From Chitinophagaceae bacterium (GTDB taxonomy: Bacteria > Bacteroidota > Bacteroidia > Chitinophagales > Chitinophagaceae), in assembly GCA_017853235.1 (NCBI GenBank), contig JAFMJX010000131.1:1-5265 (forward strand): a DNA stretch of 5,265 nt, in the 5' to 3' direction. The notes below the pieces were generated by a model. The model saw only the letters and a list, made by a program, of their open reading frames with translations, ran no database searches and was not told the DNA's origin. Positions 1 to 5,265 of this stretch are shown here, piece after piece. The number at the start of each line of letters is the position of its first letter. Position 1 is the first letter of the stretch. The translations under genes were made by a program, and so were the position numbers.

Positions 1-410
1 ATAAAAAATTGTTTGATGTTTTAAACAAACATAAAGCGAATGAGAAATTCTTATATGTATGTAGCGAAAATCAACAAGACAATGATATAGTAAATTGGTT
101 AAAAGATCATAGTTGTCAATTTGAATTAGCATACATGTATCGTTGCGTGAGCAGTGATATTTCTGCCTTATTAAAGGAACATAGCTTTGATATTATTTGT
201 TTGTTTACTCCTAGCGGTTTGCGTAGTTTATATGACAACCAACCTAACTTCAAACAAAATGGAACCATTATTGGCGCTTTTGGATCCAACACATGCAAAG
301 CTGTAGAAGATGCTGGATTAACTTTACATATTAAAGTGCCAAGTCCTCAAGTTACAAGTATGTTTTCGGGCTTAGATCAATATTTGGCACAACAATCAAA
401 GAAGAAGTAA
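1..410 (+). CDS. hemD: Uroporphyrinogen-III synthase, C-terminal part (5' truncated)
   Basis: The reading frame is open to the left edge (first whole codon at base 3, stop 408-410), so about 135 C-terminal residues are visible of a protein usually near 250. HemD is the cytoplasmic enzyme that closes hydroxymethylbilane, with inversion of ring D, to uroporphyrinogen III in heme and siroheme synthesis. The visible part resembles the second half of the family: a strand KFLYVCSE opening a Rossmann-like segment, then FTPSGLRSLYDN (the usual F(T/S)SPSGV..F region), IGAFGSNTCKAVEDAGL (the IGA.G..TAKA..E.GL signature), and a closing P-x-P region, PSPQVTSMFSGLDQYL. HemD sequences diverge strongly, so the call rests on these spaced motifs together. 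The TTG at base 9 is an internal codon, not a start. The gene ends 34 bp before the DUF255 gene in the same direction, so the two may be co-transcribed. Confidence 0.83.
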   Translation, partial: KKLFDVLNKHKANEKFLYVCSENQQDNDIVNWLKDHSCQFELAYMYRCVSSDISALLKEHSFDIICLFTPSGLRSLYDNQPNFKQNGTIIGAFGSNTCKAVEDAGLTLHIKVPSPQVTSMFSGLDQYLAQQSKKK

Positions 411-444
411 TTGGGATGGAATATTTTTAACACCTCCTTTTTCT

Positions 445-2502
445 ATGTCTTCAAATCTATCTTCTTCACCTAATTTAAACCTCCCTGCTTTATCTAATAA
501 TTTAAGTAAGGAAACGAGTCCTTATTTATTGCAGCATGCACATAATCCAGTGCATTGGCAAGCTTGGTCTAACGAAATTTTTACATTAGCACAACAGCAT
601 AACAAACCCATTTTATTAAGTATTGGATATGCTGCTTGTCATTGGTGTCATGTGATGGAACGTGAAAGTTTTGAACAAGAAGAAGTGGGAGCCTATATGA
701 ATGCTCATTTTATAAATGTAAAAGTGGATAGAGAAGAGCGGCCCGATGTAGATCATATTTATATGGATGCACTTCAAGCGATGACCGGTTCTGGGGGATG
801 GCCATTAAATATTTTTTTATTACCTGATGGGAAGCCGTTTTATGGCGGTACTTATTTTCCTCCCATTAAAATGCCACAAAGAGCTTCTTGGATGGAGGTG
901 TTGAGAGGTGTGAAAGAAGCATATGAAAATAATATTGATCAATTACAACAACAAGCAAATCAGCTCACGCAACATATTGTAGGAACTAATATGGTGGCAA
1001 AAAATTTCACACAGGATACCAATGAAGTAATAGCCACCAAGGATGAAGTGGCACTTCTGGCTCAAAGAATTTTACAGTCAGCGGATACACAGTGGGGAGG
1101 TTTTGGGAATGCTCCCAAATTTCCACAAACTTTTTGTTTGCAAATGTTACTGCGCAATTATGCCATTCATAAGGATGATGCTAGTGTGGTACATGCGATT
1201 CGATCTATTGATAAAATGATTCAAGGGGGTATTTATGATCATGTTGGAGGTGGTTTTTCAAGATACAGTACAGATGCGCAATGGCAGGCTCCTCATTTTG
1301 AAAAAATGTTGTACGACAATGCATTACTATTAGGAATACTTTCCGAAGCTTATCAAATCACACATAAAGAGATTTATCGAAAAGTGATAGATCAAACATT
1401 CGATTTTTTACAAAGAGAACTTTTTAATGGTGAAGGAGCCTATTATGCAGCTTTAGATGCAGATAGTGAAGGAGTGGAAGGAAAATTTTATACATGGTCT
1501 TACGAGGAAATAAAAAACAGTATACCATTTGATCATGACTTTTTAACCACTTTTTGTACTTATTATCAAGTTTCTAAAGAGGGTAATTGGGAGCATACCA
1601 ATATTTTATGGACACAAGATGAAATAGAAAAAGGATTTTCCGAAAAGTGGGTAGAAGCAAAAAATTATTTATTAGCACAAAGATCTCTAAGAATTAGGCC
1701 TGCATTGGATCATAAGATAATTTTAAGTTGGAATAATTTGATGATTTCCGCTTTATGCAAATGTTACGCAGCATTGGGAAATGAAAATTATAAAAACAGA
1801 GCTATTGAAAATATGCACTGGATTGAAAATAATTTTATGGACCATTCGGCTTCTTATTTGTTTCATGCCAATACCAATGGCGATAAAAAAATTGTAGCTT
1901 TTTTAGATGATTATGCAAGTTTAATTAAAGCTTATATTGACTTGCAAGAAATCACTGGCGACCTTTCTTATTTACACAAGGCCAAAAAATGGGTAGGGTA
2001 TGTATTAGAAAATTTTATAGATGAAGAGCTTACTTTTTTTTACTACACACCCAAATATCAAACTGATATTATTGTTCGAAAAAAAGAAACTTATGATGGC
2101 GCTCAACCAAGTGGCAATGCAATGATGTGTTGGAATTTAAATTACCTAGGAAACATTTTTCAACAATCAACTTGGACTACGCAAGCACAAAAAATGATTT
2201 CATTGATGCGTAAAATGATACTACAATACCCTAGTTCTTTTGCATTTTGGGGACAAAGTTTTGCTCATATGGCAATGGATCAAAAGGAGCTTGTTGGGGT
2301 TGGTCCGCATTGCGAGGACTATCGAAAACAGGTTTTAGCCCCCTTTTTACCCTTTAAAAGCATCATTTTGACACCTCAAGAAGAAGCAACTATATTAAGT
2401 ACAAAAGGAAGATATAGTATTGATAATCAATATTATATATGCAATAACAATACTTGTTTGCCCCCTATTAGCCAATTGTCTGATATTTTAGCATTAATCT
2501 AA
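445..2502 (+). CDS. DUF255 thioredoxin-domain protein (YyaL/SSP411/SPATA20 family)
   Basis: A full-length 685-residue member of a family found in bacteria, archaea and animals; about 680-700 residues is normal. Residues 19-140 carry the DUF255 thioredoxin-like domain: SPYLLQHAHNPVHW, then CHWCHVM with C65 and C68 in the CxxC position, then KVDREERPDVD, GGWPLNIFLLPDGKPF and GGTYFPP. The rest matches the (alpha/alpha)-barrel part that resembles N-acylglucosamine 2-epimerases: GGFGNAPKFP (218-227), GGIYDHVGGGFSRYS (261-275), PHFEKMLYDNA (283-293), ALDADSEGVEGKFY (336-349), LDHKIILSWNNLM (421-433) and DGAQPSGNAM (551-560). A conserved Cys pair near the end, C666 and C671, is present. There is no signal peptide or membrane segment, so it is probably cytoplasmic. 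The ATG at 445 is the only Met before the conserved block and leaves an 18-residue Ser/Asn/Leu-rich lead. The reaction catalysed is not established for the family; redox activity from CxxC is inference. Confidence 0.95.
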   Translation: MSSNLSSSPNLNLPALSNNLSKETSPYLLQHAHNPVHWQAWSNEIFTLAQQHNKPILLSIGYAACHWCHVMERESFEQEEVGAYMNAHFINVKVDREERPDVDHIYMDALQAMTGSGGWPLNIFLLPDGKPFYGGTYFPPIKMPQRASWMEVLRGVKEAYENNIDQLQQQANQLTQHIVGTNMVAKNFTQDTNEVIATKDEVALLAQRILQSADTQWGGFGNAPKFPQTFCLQMLLRNYAIHKDDASVVHAIRSIDKMIQGGIYDHVGGGFSRYSTDAQWQAPHFEKMLYDNALLLGILSEAYQITHKEIYRKVIDQTFDFLQRELFNGEGAYYAALDADSEGVEGKFYTWSYEEIKNSIPFDHDFLTTFCTYYQVSKEGNWEHTNILWTQDEIEKGFSEKWVEAKNYLLAQRSLRIRPALDHKIILSWNNLMISALCKCYAALGNENYKNRAIENMHWIENNFMDHSASYLFHANTNGDKKIVAFLDDYASLIKAYIDLQEITGDLSYLHKAKKWVGYVLENFIDEELTFFYYTPKYQTDIIVRKKETYDGAQPSGNAMMCWNLNYLGNIFQQSTWTTQAQKMISLMRKMILQYPSSFAFWGQSFAHMAMDQKELVGVGPHCEDYRKQVLAPFLPFKSIILTPQEEATILSTKGRYSIDNQYYICNNNTCLPPISQLSDILALI

Positions 2503-2583
2503 CAAGTAAAGTATTAATTTGCAGATACTATAATGTTGTTGACTATCAAACTATTCCATAGGAATTGGGGGTATTTTTTTCAA

Positions 2584-2609
2584 TTTTATGGTGTAATTTA
2601 ATGGTGTAA
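2584..2609. repeat. 13-bp tandem direct repeat, two copies
   Basis: Two abutting 13-bp units, TTTTATGGTGTAA at 2584-2596 and TTTAATGGTGTAA at 2597-2609, differ at one position. There is no third copy on either side. The repeat ends 45 bp before the gldK start codon. It could be a paired binding site for a regulator or the result of a small slippage duplication; the sequence alone does not decide. Confidence 0.6.
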
Positions 2610-2616
2610 AATAAAC

Positions 2617-2630
2617 ATGATTAAGATCAT
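2617..2630. promoter_or_regulatory. FNR/CRP-like dyad upstream of gldK
   Basis: ATGAT-TAAG-ATCAT is a perfect 5-bp inverted repeat around four bases. Its core TGAT-N4-ATCA is the half-site arrangement bound by FNR-type members of the CRP/FNR family (TTGAT-N4-ATCAA), missing one outer base in each arm. It lies 24 bp before the gldK ATG. Five T follow or overlap its right arm, but the AT-rich stem is too weak to act as a terminator. Use as an operator is a guess from form and position. Confidence 0.25.
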
Positions 2631-2654
2631 TTTTAGTAGGGTTAAAATTTGATT

Positions 2655-3932
2655 ATGATAAAAAATTTAGGAATAGCAAGATTTAAGTTTCCATTTTTAA
2701 TGTTAACGGTATTATTGGCTTGCGTATTTATTCAAGCAAGAAAGCCTAGAAAAGCAGTTTGGAGACCTGATCCCAATATGGTGGAAATCAAAGGAGGTGC
2801 TTTTTATTTAGGAGCCAGTGATGAAGAAGTGGATATGGCAATGATTAACCGAAAAAAATTAGTTTCTGTACCTGCATTTTGGATGGATCGTACCGAAATT
2901 ACCAATGAACAATATCGTCGTTTTGTAAATTATGTTCGTGATTCATTATGTTATTTGGCTTTATATGCAGGTGGCATCAATCAATCAGAAGACACCATGA
3001 TCAAAGTAGATTGGGCAAAGGTGAGACGTATCAATTATGGCAGCAAAGCAGTCATTGAAAAATTAAATGAACTTTTGTTATCTCCAGACAATCGTATTCA
3101 AGGTAGAATTGAAATTGATCCCAATAAATTAATTTATAAAAGTATTTATGTTGATTTAAAAGCTGCAGCTCGTGCTTCTAAAGGATTGGAACAACCTATT
3201 GGAAAATATGTCGTGACACAAAATCAACCTGTATATCCTGATACTTTAGTTTGGATGCGTGACTATTCATATTCTTACAACGAACCACAAACCAGATTAT
3301 ATTTTTCACATCGTTCTTACAATGATTATCCAGCAGTTGGAATTACTTGGAAACAAGCCACTGCCTTTTGTCGTTGGAGAACTAATAACAGCGATTATTA
3401 TGCAGGTCGACCTGGTCGAGCGGACTTAAAAATTGATGGAATTTATAGACTACCTACAGAAGCAGAATGGGAATATGCTGCTCGAGGTGGATTACAAACC
3501 AATGTTATGTATCCGTGGGGTAGCCCCAATACACGCACTAAACAAGGTTGGTTGTTAGCCAATTTTAAACCTGGACGTGGTGATTATTTTGGTGGTAATC
3601 CAAGTAAGGATAACATTTATACCATGAAAGTAGAAAGTTATCCTTTGAATGGATATGGACTTGCTGATATGGCAGGGAATGCTGCAGAGTGGACTAGTTC
3701 GGTATTTTACGAAGGTGGATATAATTTTATTGGAGATATGAGTCCCGATTTACAATTCAACGCAAAGGACAGCGATCCAGTTTCTATGAAACGTAAAGTG
3801 ATTCGTGGTGGCTCATGGAAAGATATCGCATACAATTGTCAAGTAAGTACGCGTAATTATGAATATCAAGATACCGCTAAATCTTATATTGGATTTAGAT
3901 GTGCATTATCTATGACCCCTAAGACAAGATAA
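2655..3932 (+). CDS. gldK: GldK, T9SS outer-membrane ring component (FGE/SUMF1-like fold)
   Basis: A 425-residue protein equivalent to GldK/PorK, which with GldN forms the periplasmic ring of the T9SS attached to the outer membrane. Counting from ATG 2655, residues 12-28 are a hydrophobic export segment containing LLAC (C23), a plausible lipobox. The formylglycine-generating-enzyme-like domain starts at MVEIKGGAFYLG (42-53) and runs through WMDRTEITNEQYRRFV (76-91). A GldK-type insertion of roughly 95-210 includes YSYNEPQTRLYF. The fold resumes with DYPAVGITWKQATAFCRWRT, YRLPTEAEWEYAARGG (264-279), YGLADMAGNAAEWTSS (334-349), VIRGGSW (382-388) and GFRC (413-416). Enzymatic FGE proteins have two active-site Cys after RGGSW; here the first aligned position is D390 and only C395 remains, which fits a structural role. 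ATG 2655 is preferred over the in-frame TTG at 2649. gldL follows after 97 bp. Confidence 0.95.
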   Translation: MIKNLGIARFKFPFLMLTVLLACVFIQARKPRKAVWRPDPNMVEIKGGAFYLGASDEEVDMAMINRKKLVSVPAFWMDRTEITNEQYRRFVNYVRDSLCYLALYAGGINQSEDTMIKVDWAKVRRINYGSKAVIEKLNELLLSPDNRIQGRIEIDPNKLIYKSIYVDLKAAARASKGLEQPIGKYVVTQNQPVYPDTLVWMRDYSYSYNEPQTRLYFSHRSYNDYPAVGITWKQATAFCRWRTNNSDYYAGRPGRADLKIDGIYRLPTEAEWEYAARGGLQTNVMYPWGSPNTRTKQGWLLANFKPGRGDYFGGNPSKDNIYTMKVESYPLNGYGLADMAGNAAEWTSSVFYEGGYNFIGDMSPDLQFNAKDSDPVSMKRKVIRGGSWKDIAYNCQVSTRNYEYQDTAKSYIGFRCALSMTPKTR

Positions 3933-4029
3933 TCTTTATCAAAATTTATAAAATCCTGGTCATTTATTATCTACTGAATTAAATTAAAACATTTTTACAT
4001 ACTCATTTTTAAACCTACAAAACAGAATA
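3933..4029 (+). other. gldK-gldL intergenic gap
   Basis: This 97-bp, very AT-rich gap holds no reading frame. I see no convincing hairpin-plus-T-run terminator and no TAnnTTTG promoter element. The bases just before the gldL ATG (CTACAAAACAGAATA) are A-rich without a Shine-Dalgarno sequence, as expected for Bacteroidota translation starts. Read-through from gldK into gldL is therefore the simplest reading. Confidence 0.5.
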
Positions 4030-4716
4030 ATGGCAAATTCCATTTCACCCAGAACCAACAAAATTGTTAACGTAGTTATTTCGCTAGGAGCTGCAGTAGT
4101 TATTATTGGAGCCCTTGCAAAAATTATTCACTTATCATGGGCTGATTATGCATTGATCGTGGGGTTAACCACAGAAGCTGGCATTTTCGTGATATACGCT
4201 TTTTTACCACCTCCAGAAATCGGAGGAGTGTCTTCTGATTCTAATAATGGAATGACAGATGCTGTGCTAGCAAAATTAGAAGCTGCTAAAATTGATCAAG
4301 CTGCTTTCGATAAATTAAGTAACAGTTTTCAACGCTTAAACGATACTGCTATGTACTTGGGTGACTTAGCGGATATGTCTAAAGCAAGTAAGGATTTTTC
4401 TTCCAATACAGCAGCTGCTGCCGCATCTTTGGGTTCCATTAAAGATGCAGTAAGTGGTGTAGCTTCCAATTTAGGAAGTTTTTCAACTGCAACAGAATCT
4501 GTAAAAGGATTAGATACACAATTTCAAATGATGAGCAAATCAATGGAAGCAATGAATCAATATTATAGTAAGTTAACAGAAGCTTCTTCAGCAATGTCTA
4601 GTTCGGCACAAGATGCAGTAAGAGCCAAGGAGCAAATTGCACTTTTAGCTGATAACTTAACTAAGTTGAATCAGATATATGGCAATATGATTTCTGCAAT
4701 GCAAGGCCGCGCATAA
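4030..4716 (+). CDS. gldL: GldL, inner-membrane proton-driven motor subunit of the T9SS
   Basis: A 228-residue protein, close to the usual GldL length. In the family, GldL forms a ring of five around two GldM membrane helices and converts the proton motive force into movement that drives type IX secretion and gliding. The N-terminus has two membrane helices, about residues 12-33 and 38-60. The first ends GALAKIIHL with K31 and H34, and the second has LTTEAGIFVIYAF with E49; these match the conserved charged Lys, His and Glu of the GldL membrane core. From about residue 63 the protein is a cytoplasmic, largely helical tail, rich in Ala and Ser at 124-158, ending in the family-typical LTKLNQIYGNMISAM (210-224). 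The gene lies 97 bp after gldK and 39 bp before gldM, the standard order. Confidence 0.95.
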   Translation: MANSISPRTNKIVNVVISLGAAVVIIGALAKIIHLSWADYALIVGLTTEAGIFVIYAFLPPPEIGGVSSDSNNGMTDAVLAKLEAAKIDQAAFDKLSNSFQRLNDTAMYLGDLADMSKASKDFSSNTAAAAASLGSIKDAVSGVASNLGSFSTATESVKGLDTQFQMMSKSMEAMNQYYSKLTEASSAMSSSAQDAVRAKEQIALLADNLTKLNQIYGNMISAMQGRA

Positions 4717-4755
4717 TATTTTAAAATTTCATCCACTAAAAAAAAATTAGTATAC

Positions 4756-5265
4756 ATGTCGTTACCTAAAGAGCCTAGGCAGAAAATGATCAACATCATG
4801 TACTTGGTGTTGACAGCGCTTTTGGCATTAAATGTATCCAGCGAAATTTTAAACGCGTTTAAGACAATCGATCAAAGTTTGACAAATGCGAATGGCATTA
4901 TTCAAAGAAAAAATGATGATATACTTAAGTCCTTACAAAAAAAATTAGCGGATCCTAAAACTGCTGAAAAGGCTGCAATTTGGGCGCCTAAAGCAGATAA
5001 AGCACATGCGATAGCAGATGCACTTTATACCTATGTTGAATCTTTAAAACATGAATTAAAAGTTGAATCTAGATTAAAAAACGAGAATGGGAAAGAAGTA
5101 TTTAATGAAGATGATTTAGAAGCCTCTACTCGTTTATTTACAAAGCCTGATGCTTCTGGAAAATCAAAAGGACAGGATTTGTTATCCAGGCTTACTCAGT
5201 TTAAAAAAGATTTAGGAGATATTGATCCTTCTATTGCAAAAGAAATTCTACCTAATTTACCATTG
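4756..5265 (+). CDS. gldM: GldM, T9SS motor/periplasmic shaft subunit, N-terminal part (3' truncated)
   Basis: The frame opens at ATG 4756 and stays open for 170 codons to the right edge, about a third of a usual GldM (roughly 500 residues). The N-terminus is strongly diagnostic: PRQKMINIMYLVLTALLALN followed by VSSEILNAF (7-35). This is the single membrane helix with a short cytoplasmic lead, and R8 just before it is the conserved Arg associated with the GldL glutamate. From about residue 30 on, the chain is periplasmic and would form the helical D1 domain: TIDQSLTNANGIIQRKND, then a Lys/Ala-rich helix region with AHAIADALYTYVESLKHELK (84-103), and EDDLEASTRLF (123-133). GldM dimers span the periplasm and contact the GldK/GldN ring. 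The leader has a nine-A tract (4738-4746) and no Shine-Dalgarno sequence. Spacing of 39 bp to gldL indicates one operon. Confidence 0.95.
   Translation, partial: MSLPKEPRQKMINIMYLVLTALLALNVSSEILNAFKTIDQSLTNANGIIQRKNDDILKSLQKKLADPKTAEKAAIWAPKADKAHAIADALYTYVESLKHELKVESRLKNENGKEVFNEDDLEASTRLFTKPDASGKSKGQDLLSRLTQFKKDLGDIDPSIAKEILPNLPL

Larger units (their letters stand above)
2503..2654 (+). promoter_or_regulatory. Spacer upstream of gldK, probable promoter region
   Basis: This is the longest gap in the window and separates the hemD/DUF255 pair from the secretion genes, so a promoter for gldKLM here is likely by position. I could not find a clean Bacteroidota promoter (TTG near -33 with TAnnTTTG near -7). 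The nearest matches to the -7 element, TTAATTTG at 2514-2521 and AAAATTTG at 2644-2651, each miss one position; neither has a well-spaced -33 element, and the second lies too close to the ATG. The spacer also holds a 13-bp tandem repeat (2584-2609), a TGAT-N4-ATCA dyad (2617-2630), and a short ATTCC/GGAAT inverted repeat (2553-2565) followed at some distance by seven T (2574-2580). Confidence 0.4.

Noticed and set aside
116..298. 60-codon reading frame on the minus strand inside hemD
   Set aside because: It lies fully within the hemD coding frame on the other strand, has no recognisable motif, and is explained as a shadow of a real gene.
431..440. Minus-strand Shine-Dalgarno (AAAGGAGGTG) implying an antisense gene
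   Set aside because: No start codon with a meaningful open frame follows at the right distance on the minus strand, and the region downstream is hemD coding sequence.
2529..2534. Perfect TATAAT hexamer as a -10 box
   Set aside because: The main sigma factor of Bacteroidota recognises TAnnTTTG rather than TATAAT, there is no suitable -35 partner about 17 bp upstream, and such hexamers are common in AT-rich DNA.
2553..2587. Intrinsic terminator after the DUF255 gene (ATTCC-ATA-GGAAT, or GGAATTG pairing with CAATTTT, near a T run)
   Set aside because: The first stem is only five pairs with a T run displaced by eight bases. The second needs G-U pairs and puts the T run inside its loop. Neither has the form of a good terminator.
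2649..2654. In-frame TTG as the gldK start
   Set aside because: It adds only two residues (M-I) before the ATG at 2655. ATG is the more common start and gives a normal signal-peptide N-terminus.
4718..4727. Ten-base palindrome ATTTTAAAAT just after the gldL stop
   Set aside because: It has no loop and no G or C, so it cannot form a stable RNA hairpin. The 39-bp gap to gldM fits an uninterrupted operon.

Overview
The window is AT-rich, plus-strand-coded DNA from a member of the Bacteroidota. This rests on a gldK-gldL-gldM run, which is the core of the type IX secretion system (T9SS) and gliding motility machinery and is restricted to that phylum. None of the genes has a Shine-Dalgarno sequence, and their leaders are A-rich, which is also typical of Bacteroidota. 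The GldK and GldM sequences look most like the Chitinophagales/Chitinophagaceae versions as I remember them. That finer placement is an inference.

Layout, all on the plus strand. (1) 1-410: the C-terminal half of a uroporphyrinogen-III synthase (hemD), cut by the left edge. (2) 445-2502: a full-length 685-residue DUF255 protein of the YyaL/SSP411 (SPATA20) family, with a thioredoxin-like N-terminal domain and an (alpha/alpha)-barrel-like C-terminal part, 34 bp after hemD. (3) 2503-2654: a 152-bp spacer, the longest in the window, holding a 13-bp tandem repeat and an FNR/CRP-like dyad. It is the likeliest place for a promoter of the secretion genes. (4) 2655-3932: gldK. (5) 4030-4716: gldL. 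(6) 4756 to the right edge: the first 170 codons of gldM, open at the edge.

How the genes fit together. GldL and GldM form the proton-motive-force-driven inner-membrane motor of the T9SS. GldM reaches across the periplasm to the GldK/GldN ring attached to the outer membrane. gldN should follow gldM just outside the window. The hemD and DUF255 genes have no evident mechanistic link to secretion. They look like conserved housekeeping neighbours, possibly a separate transcription unit.

I see no RNA gene, insertion sequence, CRISPR array or phage gene. I do not see an undescribed multi-gene system: the T9SS core is well known. The least understood items are the DUF255 protein, whose reaction is not established, and the spacer upstream of gldK.
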